DNA of 64,000 bases from Pseudomonas lijiangensis (GCF_018968705.1 NZ_CP076668.1:3235001-3299000), one strand, 5' to 3'; counted from the first letter of the stretch, positions 44,204 through 54,532 are shown. Notes: a model not told the origin generated them from the sequence alone. Translations and numbers: made by a program.

Positions 44204-45283
44204 ATGAACTCGTCCGTTGCCGTAAAACCGTCCGACCTGTCCAGCAATGTCACTCTGCTCGACAACACTCCCGCTCCAACGCGCCTGCCCAGCACCATAG
44301 AGCTGAAAAGCCGCCTGCCACTGACCGCCGCCCTGAGCGAACAGGTCGCAGCCCACCGCCGTGCCGTGCGCTCGATCCTGACCGGGGAAGATTCCCGCCT
44401 GCTGGTGATCGTAGGCCCCTGCTCTCTTCACGATCCGCAATCGGCCCTTGAATACGCCGAACGTCTGGCCAGCCTGTCCGCCGAAGTCAGCGATCAGATG
44501 CTGCTGGTGATGCGCGCCTACGTCGAGAAACCTCGCACCACGGTCGGCTGGAAGGGCCTTGCCTACGATCCGCAGCTCGATGGCAGTGACGACATGGCCG
44601 CCGGCCTCACGCTGTCACGTCAGTTGATGCGCGAAATGCTGCTGATGGGCTTGCCGATTGCCACCGAGATACTGCAGCCCATGGCGGCTGGCTACTTCGA
44701 TGATCTGCTCAGTTGGGTCGCCATTGGCGCACGCACCACCGAATCCCAGATCCACCGGGAAATGGCCAGCGGCCTGCCCATGGCGGTCGGCTTCAAGAAC
44801 GGCACCGATGGCGGCGTAGCAGTGGCCAGTGACGCGATGCGTTCGGCGGCTCATCCCCATCGTCATTTCGGGATGGATCGTCATGGCCACCCGGCCATCA
44901 TCGAGACCCAGGGCAATCCCGACACCCATATCGTCCTGCGCGGCGGCCATCGCGGCCCCAACTACGACAGCCAGAGCGTTGCCCAGGTGCGCGCCAGCCT
45001 TGAGAAGAACCGGATCGCGTCAAGGATCATGGTCGATTGCAGTCACGCCAACAGTGGCAAAGACCCGCTGCGTCAGCCACAGGTATTCAATGACGTGCTT
45101 GAGCAGCGCTTGCAGGGCGACCAGTCGCTGATCGGCATGATGCTGGAAAGTCACCTGTTCGATGGCTGCCAGCCTTTGAGCGAAACGCTTCAATACGGCG
45201 TTTCGGTAACCGATGGCTGCCTCGGCTGGGAAGGCAGCGAGCGGTTGTTGCGTCAGGCAGTGGACCGGTTGCGCTACAGGTAA
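44204..45283 (+). CDS. 3-deoxy-7-phosphoheptulonate (DAHP) synthase, AroF/G/H type
   Basis: A 359-residue class I DAHP synthase, which condenses phosphoenolpyruvate and erythrose 4-phosphate in the first step of aromatic amino-acid synthesis. Motifs: LLVIVGPCSLHDPQSALEYA, MRAYVEKPRTTVGWKGL, GARTTESQIHREMASGLPM, GFKNGTDG, LRGGHRGPNYD and MVDCSHANSGKDP. The ATG at 44204 follows AGGAAA and is preferred to the open frame from 44108. Which aromatic acid feeds back on the enzyme cannot be read, but the leader peptide implies transcriptional control by Phe/Tyr/Trp supply. Confidence 0.95.
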   Translation: MNSSVAVKPSDLSSNVTLLDNTPAPTRLPSTIELKSRLPLTAALSEQVAAHRRAVRSILTGEDSRLLVIVGPCSLHDPQSALEYAERLASLSAEVSDQMLLVMRAYVEKPRTTVGWKGLAYDPQLDGSDDMAAGLTLSRQLMREMLLMGLPIATEILQPMAAGYFDDLLSWVAIGARTTESQIHREMASGLPMAVGFKNGTDGGVAVASDAMRSAAHPHRHFGMDRHGHPAIIETQGNPDTHIVLRGGHRGPNYDSQSVAQVRASLEKNRIASRIMVDCSHANSGKDPLRQPQVFNDVLEQRLQGDQSLIGMMLESHLFDGCQPLSETLQYGVSVTDGCLGWEGSERLLRQAVDRLRYR

Positions 45284-45366
45284 TCGGTTCTCGATGAACT
45301 TTTATCAGGAAATGCAGCCTTGATTCCGGTAGGCTCTTTCTTTTTTTTCACAGGAGACACTTTCCC

Positions 45367-45648
45367 ATGGCTAAAGCCACTGCCCGCCACATCCTTGTTT
45401 CGAGCGAAGAGAAATGCAACGAACTCAAGGCTCAGATCGAAGGCGGCGCTGATTTCGCTGAAATCGCCAAGGCCAACTCCAGCTGCCCGTCGAGCCGTCA
45501 GGGCGGCGACCTGGGTTCGTTCGGTCCAGGCCAGATGGTGAAGGAATTCGATACCGTCGTATTCAGCGCGCCAGTCAATGTCGTGCAAGGCCCGGTGAAA
45601 ACCCAGTTCGGTTATCACCTGCTGGAAGTGACCAGCCGCCAGGACTGA
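45367..45648 (+). CDS. ppiC: Parvulin peptidyl-prolyl isomerase PpiC
   Basis: A 93-residue cytoplasmic single-domain parvulin, the same length as E. coli PpiC: ATARHILVSSEEKCNELKAQ, CPSSRQGGDLGSFGPGQMV, EFDTVVFSAPV and TQFGYHLLEVTSR, including the paired His residues of the active site. It assists folding at Xaa-Pro bonds. A GGAG site precedes the ATG. A close paralogue is encoded at 56722-56997. Confidence 0.93.
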   Translation: MAKATARHILVSSEEKCNELKAQIEGGADFAEIAKANSSCPSSRQGGDLGSFGPGQMVKEFDTVVFSAPVNVVQGPVKTQFGYHLLEVTSRQD

Positions 45649-45671
45649 TCCTGACTCGCTGCTGCACGTGG

Positions 45672-45698
45672 ACGGCTCATCTTCGGATGGGCCGTTTT
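45672..45698 (+). terminator. Intrinsic terminator of ppiC
   Basis: ACGGCTCATC (45672-45681), TTCG tetraloop, GATGGGCCGT (45686-45695), a 10-bp stem with one G-U pair, then TTTTC. Confidence 0.88.
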
Positions 45699-45827
45699 CA
45701 TTTACACGCTCTTCACAAGCTCCCGTCTTTATTGACAATTACGGTTACAAGCCCCTTCTGATCCGGTAACTTGGCGCATGCCTTCAACCCTGATGTTCAT
45801 GTGTGAACCTCAGTCAGGATTCGAGTA

Positions 45828-47696
45828 ATGCGTTCTGTTTTCCTATCACTGATAACTGCACTGCTGGTGCTGATCACGGGCTTTCAACAGGTGCTGGCGG
45901 CGCCGCAGCATGCCTTGACCGTCTATGGCGAGCCACCACGCTACCCTGCCGGTTTCCAGCATTTCGACTACGTGAATCCCGATGCGCCCAAAGGCGGTAG
46001 CATGCGCCGTTCGGCAACGGACATCGGCCAGTTCGACCATCTGATTCCCTATATCGATAAAGGCATAGGGGTCACACAAATCAGCGGCCTGCTGTATTCA
46101 CCCTTGGCCGTCAAATCCCTGGACGAGCCCTACACGGTATACGGACTCATCGCACAGAAAATGGAACGCCTGGAAGACGGCATGTCCCTGCGTTTCTATC
46201 TTGACCCGCGCGCCCGCTTTGCCGACGGCACACCGATCACGGCCAGTGACGTGAAATACACCTATGAACTGCTGATGACTCAAGGCAGCCTGCAATACCG
46301 CACCCGCTTTGAAGCGGTAAAAGGTCTGGAAGTGGAATCCGAAAGCCGGATTCGCTTCGACTTCAAGAACAACGACAGCCGTACCCTGCCCCTGGATCTG
46401 GCCTCGCTGCCGGTGCTCCCCGAGCATTGGTGGAAAACCCGTGACTTTGCCGGTGGCGCAGGCTTCGAGATTCCGCCGGGCAGCGGCCCTTACAGGATCA
46501 GCCATGTGGATCCGGGGCGCAGCATCACCTTCGAGCGTGACCCGAACTGGTGGGGCAAGGATCTGCCGGTCAATAAAGGCATGTACAACTTCGACCGATT
46601 CAGCATCGAGTACTTTGGCGATACTGATGTAGCGCGGCAGGTACTCAAGGGCGGCGCCTACGATTACAACCGCGAATACTCGGCCACCGGTTACTCGATC
46701 CGCTATGACAGCCCGGCACTCAGCGAGGGCCTGCTGCAAAAGGCGCATCTGGCCAAGGGAGCGGTCCAGAGTACGCAAGGCTTCGTCTTCAACCTGAATC
46801 GCCCGATGTTTCAGGATCGCCGCGTGCGTCAGGCCCTGTCTCTGCTCTGGGACTTCGAGTGGGCCAACCGGCAGATGATGCGCAATATGTACATCCGCCA
46901 GGACAGTTATTTCTCGAACTCGGAACTGGCCGCGACCCAGTTGCCGACACCCGCCGAGCTGAAGATCCTTGACCCCCTGCGCGGTTCGATTCCCGACGAA
47001 GCCTTCACGACAGTTTTCAAGAACCCGAAAACCGATGGCACGGGGTTTATCCGCGACAAACAACTGCAAGCGCTGGCGCTGCTGCAGGAAGCCGGCTGGA
47101 CACCCAAGGGCGACCAACTGGTCAACGCCCAGGGCGAGCCGCTGAGCTTTACCTTCCTCAATGGCCAGCCGGGTTTCGAGCGCCTGTTGCTGCCTTACAA
47201 GCGCAATCTGGCGCAGATCGGTATCCACTTCGATGTGCGGCGCATCGATGCGGCCCAGTATCTGAACCGTGTCATGGCCCGTGATTACGACATGATCGTG
47301 ACCGGTTATTCGGTGTCGACTTCACCGGGTGCGGACCTCTATAACAGCTTTGGCTCGAAGGTGGCCAACGATCCCGGCTCCAGCAATTACATGGCGTTGC
47401 AGGACCCCGCCGTGGATACATTGATCGAGGGCCTGATCAAGGCAAGCGACAAGGCGACCATGACCGATTACGCCCACAGCCTGGATCGGGTGCTGCAATG
47501 GAATTACTACTGGATTCCCAACTATTACCCGCCGGGCTCCTCCACCGTCTGGTGGAATCGTTTCGGTATCCCGAAAATCCAGGCCAGCAACAGCGAAGCC
47601 ATCGAAACCTGGTGGGAAGTCAGCCCGACACCGCTGACCAATGAACAGTTCGCAGCAAAACGTGGTGCTTCAGCCCTTGTTTCGGAGATGCAGTGA
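45828..47696 (+). CDS. yejA: Periplasmic peptide-binding protein YejA of an ABC importer
   Basis: A 622-residue family-5 solute-binding protein with signal peptide MRSVFLSLITALLVLITGFQ (cleavage near LAA-PQ). Segments include HFDYVNPDAPKGGSMRRS, YSATGYSIRYDSP and GYSVSTSPGADLYNSFGSK typical of YejA. In enteric bacteria YejABEF imports oligopeptides and the peptide-nucleotide antibiotic microcin C. AGGAT lies upstream of the start. The stop abuts yejB with no gap. Confidence 0.93.
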   Translation: MRSVFLSLITALLVLITGFQQVLAAPQHALTVYGEPPRYPAGFQHFDYVNPDAPKGGSMRRSATDIGQFDHLIPYIDKGIGVTQISGLLYSPLAVKSLDEPYTVYGLIAQKMERLEDGMSLRFYLDPRARFADGTPITASDVKYTYELLMTQGSLQYRTRFEAVKGLEVESESRIRFDFKNNDSRTLPLDLASLPVLPEHWWKTRDFAGGAGFEIPPGSGPYRISHVDPGRSITFERDPNWWGKDLPVNKGMYNFDRFSIEYFGDTDVARQVLKGGAYDYNREYSATGYSIRYDSPALSEGLLQKAHLAKGAVQSTQGFVFNLNRPMFQDRRVRQALSLLWDFEWANRQMMRNMYIRQDSYFSNSELAATQLPTPAELKILDPLRGSIPDEAFTTVFKNPKTDGTGFIRDKQLQALALLQEAGWTPKGDQLVNAQGEPLSFTFLNGQPGFERLLLPYKRNLAQIGIHFDVRRIDAAQYLNRVMARDYDMIVTGYSVSTSPGADLYNSFGSKVANDPGSSNYMALQDPAVDTLIEGLIKASDKATMTDYAHSLDRVLQWNYYWIPNYYPPGSSTVWWNRFGIPKIQASNSEAIETWWEVSPTPLTNEQFAAKRGASALVSEMQ

Positions 47697-48761
47697 ATGC
47701 TCGGTTATGTCCTTCGCCGTTTGCTGCTGATCATTCCCACGTTGTTGTGCATTCTGCTGGTCAACTTCTTTATCGTGCAGGCCGCTCCCGGCGGGCCGGT
47801 GGAGCAAGCCATCGCCCGACTGCAAGGCATCGGCGGCGCCAGTGTGGGTGCTGGCGCAACAGAAACCGCCAGCACTGGCCAATCAAGGGCTTCACGTGGC
47901 CTCGACCCCAAGCTGATCAAAGAGATCGAGCGTCAGTACGGCTTCGACAAACCGCTGCACGAGCGGTTATGGCTGATGCTGAAAAACTACGCACGCCTGG
48001 ATTTCGGCAACAGTTTCTTTCGTGGAACCACGGTCACCGACCTGATTCTGCAAAAGATGCCGGTTTCCATTTCCCTCGGGCTCTGGGCGACGCTGCTGAC
48101 ATATCTGGTTTCGATTCCGCTGGGCATTCGCAAGGCGGTCAGGCACGGCAGCCAGTTCGATATCTGGAGCAGCACCGCCATCATCATCGGCTACGCCACT
48201 CCGGCCTTTCTGTTTGCCATGTTGCTGATCGTGGTGTTTTGCGGCGGCACTTCACTGCACTGGTTCCCGGTGCGCGGCCTGGTTTCGGATGATTTCGACC
48301 AGCTCTCGACATGGGCGAAGATCGCCGATTACTTCTGGCATCTGGTGCTGCCGGTATCGGCGCTGGTCATCGGCGGATTCGCCTCTTTGACCCTGCTGAC
48401 CAAGAACGCCTTCCTCAATGAAATCACCCGCCAGTACGTCACGACAGCCCGAGCCAAGGGCATGAGCGAGCGGCGTGTGTTGTACGGTCATGTATTTCGC
48501 AACGCCATGCTGCTGGTGGTATCAGGCATTCCCCAGGCGTTCATCACGGTATTCTTTGCCGGTTCGCTGCTGATCGAGGTGATTTTCTCTCTCGATGGCC
48601 TGGGGCGCATGAGTTACGAAGCGGCTGTTTCTCGGGATTATCCGGTGGTGTTCGGCTCGCTGTTCATCTTTACCCTGTTCGGCCTGCTGATAAAGCTGGC
48701 AGGCGATATCTGCTACACCCTGGTCGACCCGCGCATCGACTTCAGCGCGAGGAATGCCTGA
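47697..48761 (+). CDS. yejB: ABC importer permease YejB
   Basis: A 354-residue inner-membrane permease with about six membrane segments. It opens [20 protein letters not shown], and the cytoplasmic EAA loop is [20 protein letters not shown], which contacts the ATPase. It has an insertion of about 40 residues (47830-47900 region) after the first helix, as in other YejB proteins. Start immediately follows the yejA stop; its stop overlaps the yejE start (TGATG). Confidence 0.93.
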   Translation: MLGYVLRRLLLIIPTLLCILLVNFFIVQAAPGGPVEQAIARLQGIGGASVGAGATETASTGQSRASRGLDPKLIKEIERQYGFDKPLHERLWLMLKNYARLDFGNSFFRGTTVTDLILQKMPVSISLGLWATLLTYLVSIPLGIRKAVRHGSQFDIWSSTAIIIGYATPAFLFAMLLIVVFCGGTSLHWFPVRGLVSDDFDQLSTWAKIADYFWHLVLPVSALVIGGFASLTLLTKNAFLNEITRQYVTTARAKGMSERRVLYGHVFRNAMLLVVSGIPQAFITVFFAGSLLIEVIFSLDGLGRMSYEAAVSRDYPVVFGSLFIFTLFGLLIKLAGDICYTLVDPRIDFSARNA

Positions 48762-49783
48762 TGCGCAGACTCTCTCCGCTGGCTCAACGCCGCCTTGAAC
48801 GTTTTCGCGCCAACCGCCGGGGTTGGTGGTCGCTGTGGCTGTTCTGTGCGCTGTTTGCACTGACGCTGGGTGGCGAACTGATCGCCAATGACAAGCCGCT
48901 GGTGGTGAGCTATCAGGGCTCGCTCTACTTCCCGGTTCTCAAGCGCTATACCGAGCAGGAATTCGGCGGTGAGCTGCCCTTCCAGCCCGATTACCGCAGC
49001 GAATACGTGCACAAGCTCATCGCCAGGGGAAATGGCTGGATGGTATTCCCGCCGATTCCATTCAGTGACGACACGCCCAATTACGACCTGGCACTCCCGG
49101 CCCCCAGCCCGCCCTCGTCCACCAACTGGCTGGGCACCGACGATCAGGCTCGCGATGTTCTGGCGCGGGTCATCTTCGGGGCGCGGGTGTCGATCCTGTT
49201 TGCCTTGATCCTGACCGCCGTCAGCGCACTGATCGGCATCGCGGCCGGGGCACTGCAAGGGTATTACGGCGGCTGGGTGGACCTGATCGGTCAGCGCCTG
49301 CTGGAAGTCTGGTCAGGCCTGCCGGTGCTTTACCTGCTGATCATCCTGTCAGGCTTCGTCGAGCCCGGTTTCTGGTGGCTGTTGGGCATCATGGCGCTGT
49401 TTTCCTGGCTGTCGCTGGTGGATGTGGTGCGCGCCGAATTCCTGCGCGGACGTAACCTGGAATACGTCAAGGCAGCCCGCGCCCTTGGGCTGGGTGATCG
49501 CAAGGTGATTGTGCGGCACATCCTGCCCAACGCCATGACCGCGACCCTGAGCTACCTGCCGTTTATCCTGACCGGTGCCATCTCGACCCTGACGGCACTC
49601 GACTTTCTGGGCTTCGGCATGCCGGCTGGCAGTGCTTCGTTGGGTGAACTGATCGCCCAAGGCAAACAGAACCTGCAGGCGCCGTGGCTCGGGCTGACAG
49701 CCTTTTTCGCCCTGGCGTTGATCCTGACGCTGCTGGTGTTCATTGGTGAAGCCTTGCGTGATGCGTTTGATCCGCGATCTTGA
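48761..49783 (+). CDS. yejE: ABC importer permease YejE
   Basis: A 340-residue permease partner of YejB with an N-terminal NRRGWWSLWLFCALFALTLG membrane segment. A periplasmic stretch carries FPVLKRYTEQEFGGELPFQP and DTPNYDLALPAPSPPS, and the EAA loop is LEYVKAARALGLGDRKVIVR. The last codons (FDPRS) are encoded by the first copy of a 13-bp tandem repeat that continues into the spacer, so repeat number could change the spacing to yejF. Confidence 0.93.
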   Translation: MRRLSPLAQRRLERFRANRRGWWSLWLFCALFALTLGGELIANDKPLVVSYQGSLYFPVLKRYTEQEFGGELPFQPDYRSEYVHKLIARGNGWMVFPPIPFSDDTPNYDLALPAPSPPSSTNWLGTDDQARDVLARVIFGARVSILFALILTAVSALIGIAAGALQGYYGGWVDLIGQRLLEVWSGLPVLYLLIILSGFVEPGFWWLLGIMALFSWLSLVDVVRAEFLRGRNLEYVKAARALGLGDRKVIVRHILPNAMTATLSYLPFILTGAISTLTALDFLGFGMPAGSASLGELIAQGKQNLQAPWLGLTAFFALALILTLLVFIGEALRDAFDPRS

Positions 49784-49832
49784 TCCCCGATCTTGATCCG
49801 CGATCTTGATCCGCGATCTTGACCACCGATTT
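49768..49832 (+). repeat. 13-bp tandem repeat at the yejE/yejF junction
   Basis: TGATCCGCGATCT at 49768-49780, 49794-49806 and 49807-49819; a one-base variant TGATCCCCGATCT at 49781-49793; a degenerate fifth copy at 49820-49832. Each unit supplies an in-frame or out-of-frame TGA. It ends 16 bases before the yejF start. Confidence 0.95.
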
Positions 49833-49848
49833 GATTCGAGACCCTGAA

Positions 49849-51426
49849 ATGTCAGAAAAGCTGATCGAAATACGCAACCTGAACATCGCCTTCGGTGGGC
49901 AGAAGGTCGTCAGCAACCTGAGCCTCGATATCTGCGCGGGGGAATGCCTGGCCCTGGTGGGTGAATCCGGATCGGGCAAGTCCGTCACGGCCCACTCGAT
50001 TCTGCAATTGCTACCCAAAAAAGGCACGACCAGCACCGGCAGCATCACCTATCGTGGCCAGGAACTGATCGGTGCCAGCGACCGGACCTTGCGTGAATTG
50101 CGGGGCAATCGGATTGCCATGATCTTTCAGGAGCCCATGACGTCCCTGAACCCGCTGCACACCGTCGCCCGGCAGATCGGCGAGACGCTGCTCCTGCATC
50201 GCGGCATCAGTGGACGCGAGGCTGAGGCCAGGATCATCGAGTTATTGGAACTGGTGGGCATCCAGCAGCCGCAAAAGCGCCTCAAGGCCTACCCTCACGA
50301 ATTGTCCGGAGGTCAGCGCCAGCGGGTCATGATCGCAATGGCTTTGGCCTGCGAGCCGGAACTGCTGATTGCCGATGAGCCGACCACGGCACTGGATGTA
50401 ACCGTACAACGCAAGATCCTGTTGCTGCTCAAGGAACTGCAACAGCGCCTGAACATGTCGTTGCTGCTGATCAGCCATGACTTGAATCTGGTGCATAGCG
50501 TCGCCCAGCGGGTTTGCGTGATGCGCGCTGGTGAAATCGTCGAACAGACCGATTGCCAGTCACTGTTCAAATCGCCACAACACCCTTACAGCCGGTTGTT
50601 GCTGGATGCAGAACCCGCAGGCGAGCCGCTGCCACGGGATACCCGGGAAAAGGTGCTGGAAGTCGAGAATCTGCGCGTCTGGTTTTCCCTGGCAGGCGGT
50701 ATCCTGCGTCGGCACAAGGAGTATCTGAAAGCCGTCGACGATGTCAGCTTGAGCATCGAGCGTGGCAAGACGCTCGGGATCGTCGGCGAATCCGGCTCGG
50801 GCAAATCGACACTTGGTCAGGCAATCCTGCGCCTGCTGGAGTCTCGTGGCAGTATCCGTTTTCGGGGACAGGCTCTGGATGGCTTGAGTCAGAAGCAGAT
50901 GCGCCCATGGCGTAAAGAGATGCAGGTGGTGTTTCAAGACCCTTACGGCAGTCTCAGCCCGCGCATGTCAGTGGCGCAGATCATCAGCGAAGGCCTGGAA
51001 GTCCACCGACAACTGGACGCACAGCAATGTGAGGCCGAAGTGATCCGGGCGCTGGAAGAAGTCGGCATCGACCCTCAAAGCCGCCATCGCTATCCCCATG
51101 AGTTTTCCGGTGGTCAGCGCCAGCGTATTGCGATTGCCCGGGCACTGGTGCTCAAGCCGGCCTTGATACTGCTCGACGAGCCCACTTCGGCGCTGGATCG
51201 TACGGTACAGAAACAAGTCGTTGCACTGCTGCGCGACCTGCAGGAAAAACATGGCCTGACTTATCTTTTCATCAGCCATGACCTGGCCGTAGTCAAGGCG
51301 CTGGCCCATGATCTTATCGTGGTCAAGGACGGCAAAGTGGTCGAGTACGGCGCCAGCCACACTATCTTCGATTCGCCTCAGCATCCTTACACCAGGGAAT
51401 TGCTGGCGGCAGCGCACCCAGGATAA
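49849..51426 (+). CDS. yejF: ABC importer ATPase YejF (two fused nucleotide-binding domains)
   Basis: A 525-residue protein with two ABC ATPase domains in one chain. The first has Walker [10 protein letters not shown], signature [14 protein letters not shown] and Walker B LLIADEPT; the second has [23 protein letters not shown] and LILLDEPT. It powers the YejBE permease. The ATG at 49849 begins [17 protein letters not shown] and is preferred to 49819, which lies inside the tandem repeat. Confidence 0.94.
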   Translation: MSEKLIEIRNLNIAFGGQKVVSNLSLDICAGECLALVGESGSGKSVTAHSILQLLPKKGTTSTGSITYRGQELIGASDRTLRELRGNRIAMIFQEPMTSLNPLHTVARQIGETLLLHRGISGREAEARIIELLELVGIQQPQKRLKAYPHELSGGQRQRVMIAMALACEPELLIADEPTTALDVTVQRKILLLLKELQQRLNMSLLLISHDLNLVHSVAQRVCVMRAGEIVEQTDCQSLFKSPQHPYSRLLLDAEPAGEPLPRDTREKVLEVENLRVWFSLAGGILRRHKEYLKAVDDVSLSIERGKTLGIVGESGSGKSTLGQAILRLLESRGSIRFRGQALDGLSQKQMRPWRKEMQVVFQDPYGSLSPRMSVAQIISEGLEVHRQLDAQQCEAEVIRALEEVGIDPQSRHRYPHEFSGGQRQRIAIARALVLKPALILLDEPTSALDRTVQKQVVALLRDLQEKHGLTYLFISHDLAVVKALAHDLIVVKDGKVVEYGASHTIFDSPQHPYTRELLAAAHPG

Positions 51427-51478
51427 AAACAGGCATTCTGTTCGGCCAGACGCCGGGGTCAAATGACGGAACACCCCA

Positions 51479-52891
51479 ATGAAAGAGAACACTCTCAGCG
51501 ACTACCAACACATCCAGCGCCTTGCGACCCGCTCCCTGTTCGAGATCATCGAACAGTCCAGTGAAGGCACGGTGATCGTCGACAAAGAGGCGCGCATCGT
51601 CTGGATCAATGAACGCTACGCCCGCCGCTTTGGCCTGCAGGATGCAAGCCTGGCCATCGGGCAACCCTGCGAAAGCGTGATTCCCGGCAGCCTGTTGCGC
51701 CAGGTGGCCAACAATGGGCAACCGATCCTGCTGGACATGATGGACACCGCCAAGGACCCGCTGGTGGTCATGCGCCTGCCGATCCATGACAACGCCGGCT
51801 CGGTGATTGGTGCCATCGGTTTTGCCCTGTTCGACCAGTTGCAGACCCTGTCCCCTCTGCTCAAGCGCTACCTGAGCATGCAGCAGGAACTGGCCAGTAC
51901 GCGCTCGCTGCTAAAGGCCCGGCAGGCAAAATACAACTTTGCGCACTTCATCGGCATCAGTGAAGCGACCCTGGAAGTCAAACGCCGTGCCCGACGCAGT
52001 GCCAGCACCGATTCCCCGGTCTTGTTGCTGGGTGAAACCGGCACCGGCAAGGAGCTGCTGGCCCATGCCATTCATAACGCCTCGCCCCGTGCCGACAAGC
52101 CTTTCGTCAGCATCAACAGCGCCGCAATCCCGGAAGCCCTTCTGGAAGCCGAATTCTTCGGCACAGCGCCTGGAGCGTTTACCGGAGCCGTGCGCAAAGG
52201 GCGCTCGGGCAAATTGAAAATCGCCCAAGGCGGCACGCTGTTTCTCGATGAAATAGGCGACATGCCGCTGGAGCTGCAAAGCAAATTGCTGCGGGTATTG
52301 CAGGAAAAGGAATACGAACCCGTAGGTTCCAACGAAGTGTTCCAGAGCGATGTGCGCGTGATAGCCGCCACCTCCATCGACCTGGAAGCAGCCATCAAGC
52401 GGGGGGAGTTCCGCGCCGACCTTTACTATCGCCTGAGCGTCCTGCCGATCCAGGTTCCGCCCTTGCGCGAGCGCCTGGAGGATTTGCCTGTCCTGAGTGA
52501 AACCATCCTCGAAGAACTGCACAGCCAGCATGAACTGGAAGGCAACGCCCTGAAGCTGCTGGCCCAGCATGCCTGGCCCGGCAATATCCGGGAATTGCGC
52601 AATGTGCTGGAGCGTGCGGCCTTGCTCAGCGACGACTTGCAACTCACGGCCCAGGACATCCACAGCGCCATCGGCACCCTGCTGCCGGTCAGCGTCAGCT
52701 CTGCCCGAGATAATCACACTCAGGTCCACGAAACCTTCAGCCAGGCTCGCAGACGCTGTGATCGGCAGTTGATTGAAAACACTTTGTTGCAGTGCGCAGG
52801 GAATGTGGTGCAGGCAGCACAGCAACTGGGCCTTGGCCGCTCGACCCTCTACAAGAAGATGGCGATGCTGGGGATTGCCGAGTCTCAATAG
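51479..52891 (+). CDS. hbcR: Sigma-54-dependent activator of 3-hydroxybutyrate catabolism (HbcR-like)
   Basis: A 470-residue enhancer-binding protein: N-terminal PAS domain (about residues 18-125), AAA+ domain with Walker A GETGTGKE (185-192), the sigma-54 contact loop GAFTGA (232-237) and Walker B FLDEIGD (255-261), and a Fis-type C-terminal helix-turn-helix (AAQQLGLGRSTLYKKMAMLG). Gene order with a GntP permease and a 3-hydroxybutyrate dehydrogenase matches P. aeruginosa PA2005-PA2003, where the activator is HbcR. A matching -24/-12 element lies before the permease gene. Confidence 0.88.
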   Translation: MKENTLSDYQHIQRLATRSLFEIIEQSSEGTVIVDKEARIVWINERYARRFGLQDASLAIGQPCESVIPGSLLRQVANNGQPILLDMMDTAKDPLVVMRLPIHDNAGSVIGAIGFALFDQLQTLSPLLKRYLSMQQELASTRSLLKARQAKYNFAHFIGISEATLEVKRRARRSASTDSPVLLLGETGTGKELLAHAIHNASPRADKPFVSINSAAIPEALLEAEFFGTAPGAFTGAVRKGRSGKLKIAQGGTLFLDEIGDMPLELQSKLLRVLQEKEYEPVGSNEVFQSDVRVIAATSIDLEAAIKRGEFRADLYYRLSVLPIQVPPLRERLEDLPVLSETILEELHSQHELEGNALKLLAQHAWPGNIRELRNVLERAALLSDDLQLTAQDIHSAIGTLLPVSVSSARDNHTQVHETFSQARRRCDRQLIENTLLQCAGNVVQAAQQLGLGRSTLYKKMAMLGIAESQ

Positions 52892-52924
52892 AGAGAACCG
52901 AGTCTCCCTTCAGAGACGAGCCCG

Positions 52925-52979
52925 GTGGGAGCGAATTTATTCGCGAAAGATCGGTTTTCGCGAATGAATTCGCTCCCAC
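52925..52979. repeat. Paired inverted REP elements (family A), compact hairpin
   Basis: GTGGGAGCGAATTTATTCGC at 52925 with the inverse GCGAATGAATTCGCTCCCAC ending at 52979, separated by only a short loop. Lies between the activator gene and its target promoter. Confidence 0.9.
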
Positions 52980-53059
52980 GGGGCGGCGGTGTCTCTGTTG
53001 TGAGACTGCCGCCTTCATGAAATCTAATAATTCCCTTTACTTTCAATCAGTTGAATATC

Positions 53060-53075
53060 TGGCACGAATCCCGCT
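53060..53075 (+). promoter_or_regulatory. Sigma-54 (-24/-12) promoter of the 3-hydroxybutyrate operon
   Basis: TGGCACGAATCCCGCT has the -24 GG (53061-53062) and -12 GC (53073-53074) at the required spacing, within the consensus TGGCAC-N5-TTGCW (two mismatches in the -12 part). It is 56 bases before the permease ATG and downstream of the sigma-54 activator gene. Confidence 0.75.
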
Positions 53076-53130
53076 ATAGCCCTGCGGCGGCCTGACCGCA
53101 CCCATAAAACAATAACAACAGGAGATACCC

Positions 53131-54522
53131 ATGAGCGTAATCATCGCTTTGGCGGCCCTCGCGCTGCTGATGCTCGCAGCCTACCGTGGCTATAGCGTCA
53201 TCCTCTTTGCCCCCATTGCCGCGCTGGGTGCGGTATTACTGACCGATCCTTCGGCAGTGGCGCCTGCTTTTACCGGGCTCTTCATGGACAAGATGGTCGG
53301 TTTCATCAAGCTGTACTTTCCGGTGTTCCTGCTGGGTGCGGTGTTCGGCAAGCTGATCGAGCTGTCCGGATTCTCCCGCTCCATCGTGGCAGCCGCCATC
53401 GGCGTGCTCGGTACACGTCAGGCCATGCTGGTGATTGTGCTGGTCTGCGCACTGCTCACTTATGGTGGCGTGTCGCTGTTCGTCGTGGTGTTCGCGGTTT
53501 ATCCGTTTGCGGCCGAAATGTTTCGCCAGAGCGATATCCCCAAACGCCTGATCCCGGCGACCATCGCCCTGGGTGCCTTCTCGTTCACCATGGACGCCTT
53601 GCCCGGCACACCGCAAATCCAGAACATCATCCCCACCACCTTTTTCAACACCACCGCCTGGGCCGCGCCGTGGCTGGGCCTGATCGGCACCGTGTTCGTA
53701 TTCAGCGCCGGCATGCTGTATCTGCAGCGTCAGCGCAACAAGGCTGCGCGCACCGGCGAGGGTTATGGCCATGACCTGCGCAACGAACCGGAGACGGCAG
53801 CCGACCTGAAGCTGCCCAACCCGTGGATCGCGCTGTCGCCGCTGATACTGGTGGGCGTCATGAACCTGTTGTTCACCTGGTGGATTCCCCAGTGGTATGG
53901 CAAGACTCATACCCTGGCGCTGCCGGGCATGGCGGCGCCGATTCAGACCGAAGTCGCCAGGCTGACAGCGATCTGGGCCGTTGAAGCCGCACTGCTGACC
54001 GGCATTGTGATGGTGCTGATATTCGGCTTCAGCGCCATTCGTTCCAGACTGGCCGAGGGCAGTAAAAGCGCAGTCAATGGCGCGTTGCTGGCGGCCATGA
54101 ATACTGCATCCGAATACGGCTTTGGTGCAGTGATCGCTTCATTGCCAGGGTTTCTGGTACTGGCCAACGCCCTGAAAAGCATCCCGGACCCGCTGGTCAA
54201 TGAAGCCATCACCGTGACCTTGCTGGCCGGGATTACTGGCTCGGCTTCGGGCGGTATGAGCATCGCTCTGGCAGCCATGTCGGACAGTTTCATCGCAGCC
54301 GCCAATGCCGCGAATATTCCACTGGAAGTCCTGCACCGGGTGGCCGCCATGGCCAGCGGCGGCATGGACACCCTGCCCCACAACGGCGCGGTCATCACGC
54401 TGCTGGCCGTGACCGGGCTGACCCACCGTGAAGCCTATCTGGACATTTTCGGTATCACCATTATCAAGACACTGGCGGTTTTCGTCGTGATCGCAGCGTT
54501 CTACGCCACTGGCATCGTTTAA
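53131..54522 (+). CDS. GntP-family permease, probable 3-hydroxybutyrate importer
   Basis: A 463-residue inner-membrane transporter with about 12 hydrophobic segments. GntP-family segments include KLYFPVFLLGAVFGKLIELS, GGVSLFVVVFAVYPFAAEMF, GITGSASGGMSIAL and MASGGMDTLPHNGAVITLLA. Position between the sigma-54 activator and bdhA, as in P. aeruginosa PA2004, indicates uptake of (R)-3-hydroxybutyrate. An AGGAGA site precedes the start. Its stop is 10 bases before bdhA. Confidence 0.88.
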   Translation: MSVIIALAALALLMLAAYRGYSVILFAPIAALGAVLLTDPSAVAPAFTGLFMDKMVGFIKLYFPVFLLGAVFGKLIELSGFSRSIVAAAIGVLGTRQAMLVIVLVCALLTYGGVSLFVVVFAVYPFAAEMFRQSDIPKRLIPATIALGAFSFTMDALPGTPQIQNIIPTTFFNTTAWAAPWLGLIGTVFVFSAGMLYLQRQRNKAARTGEGYGHDLRNEPETAADLKLPNPWIALSPLILVGVMNLLFTWWIPQWYGKTHTLALPGMAAPIQTEVARLTAIWAVEAALLTGIVMVLIFGFSAIRSRLAEGSKSAVNGALLAAMNTASEYGFGAVIASLPGFLVLANALKSIPDPLVNEAITVTLLAGITGSASGGMSIALAAMSDSFIAAANAANIPLEVLHRVAAMASGGMDTLPHNGAVITLLAVTGLTHREAYLDIFGITIIKTLAVFVVIAAFYATGIV

Positions 54523-54532
54523 GGAATCGATT

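Noticed and set aside
49768..49832. Tandem repeat considered as a CRISPR remnant
   Set aside because: Units are directly adjacent 13-mers without spacers and no cas genes are present.
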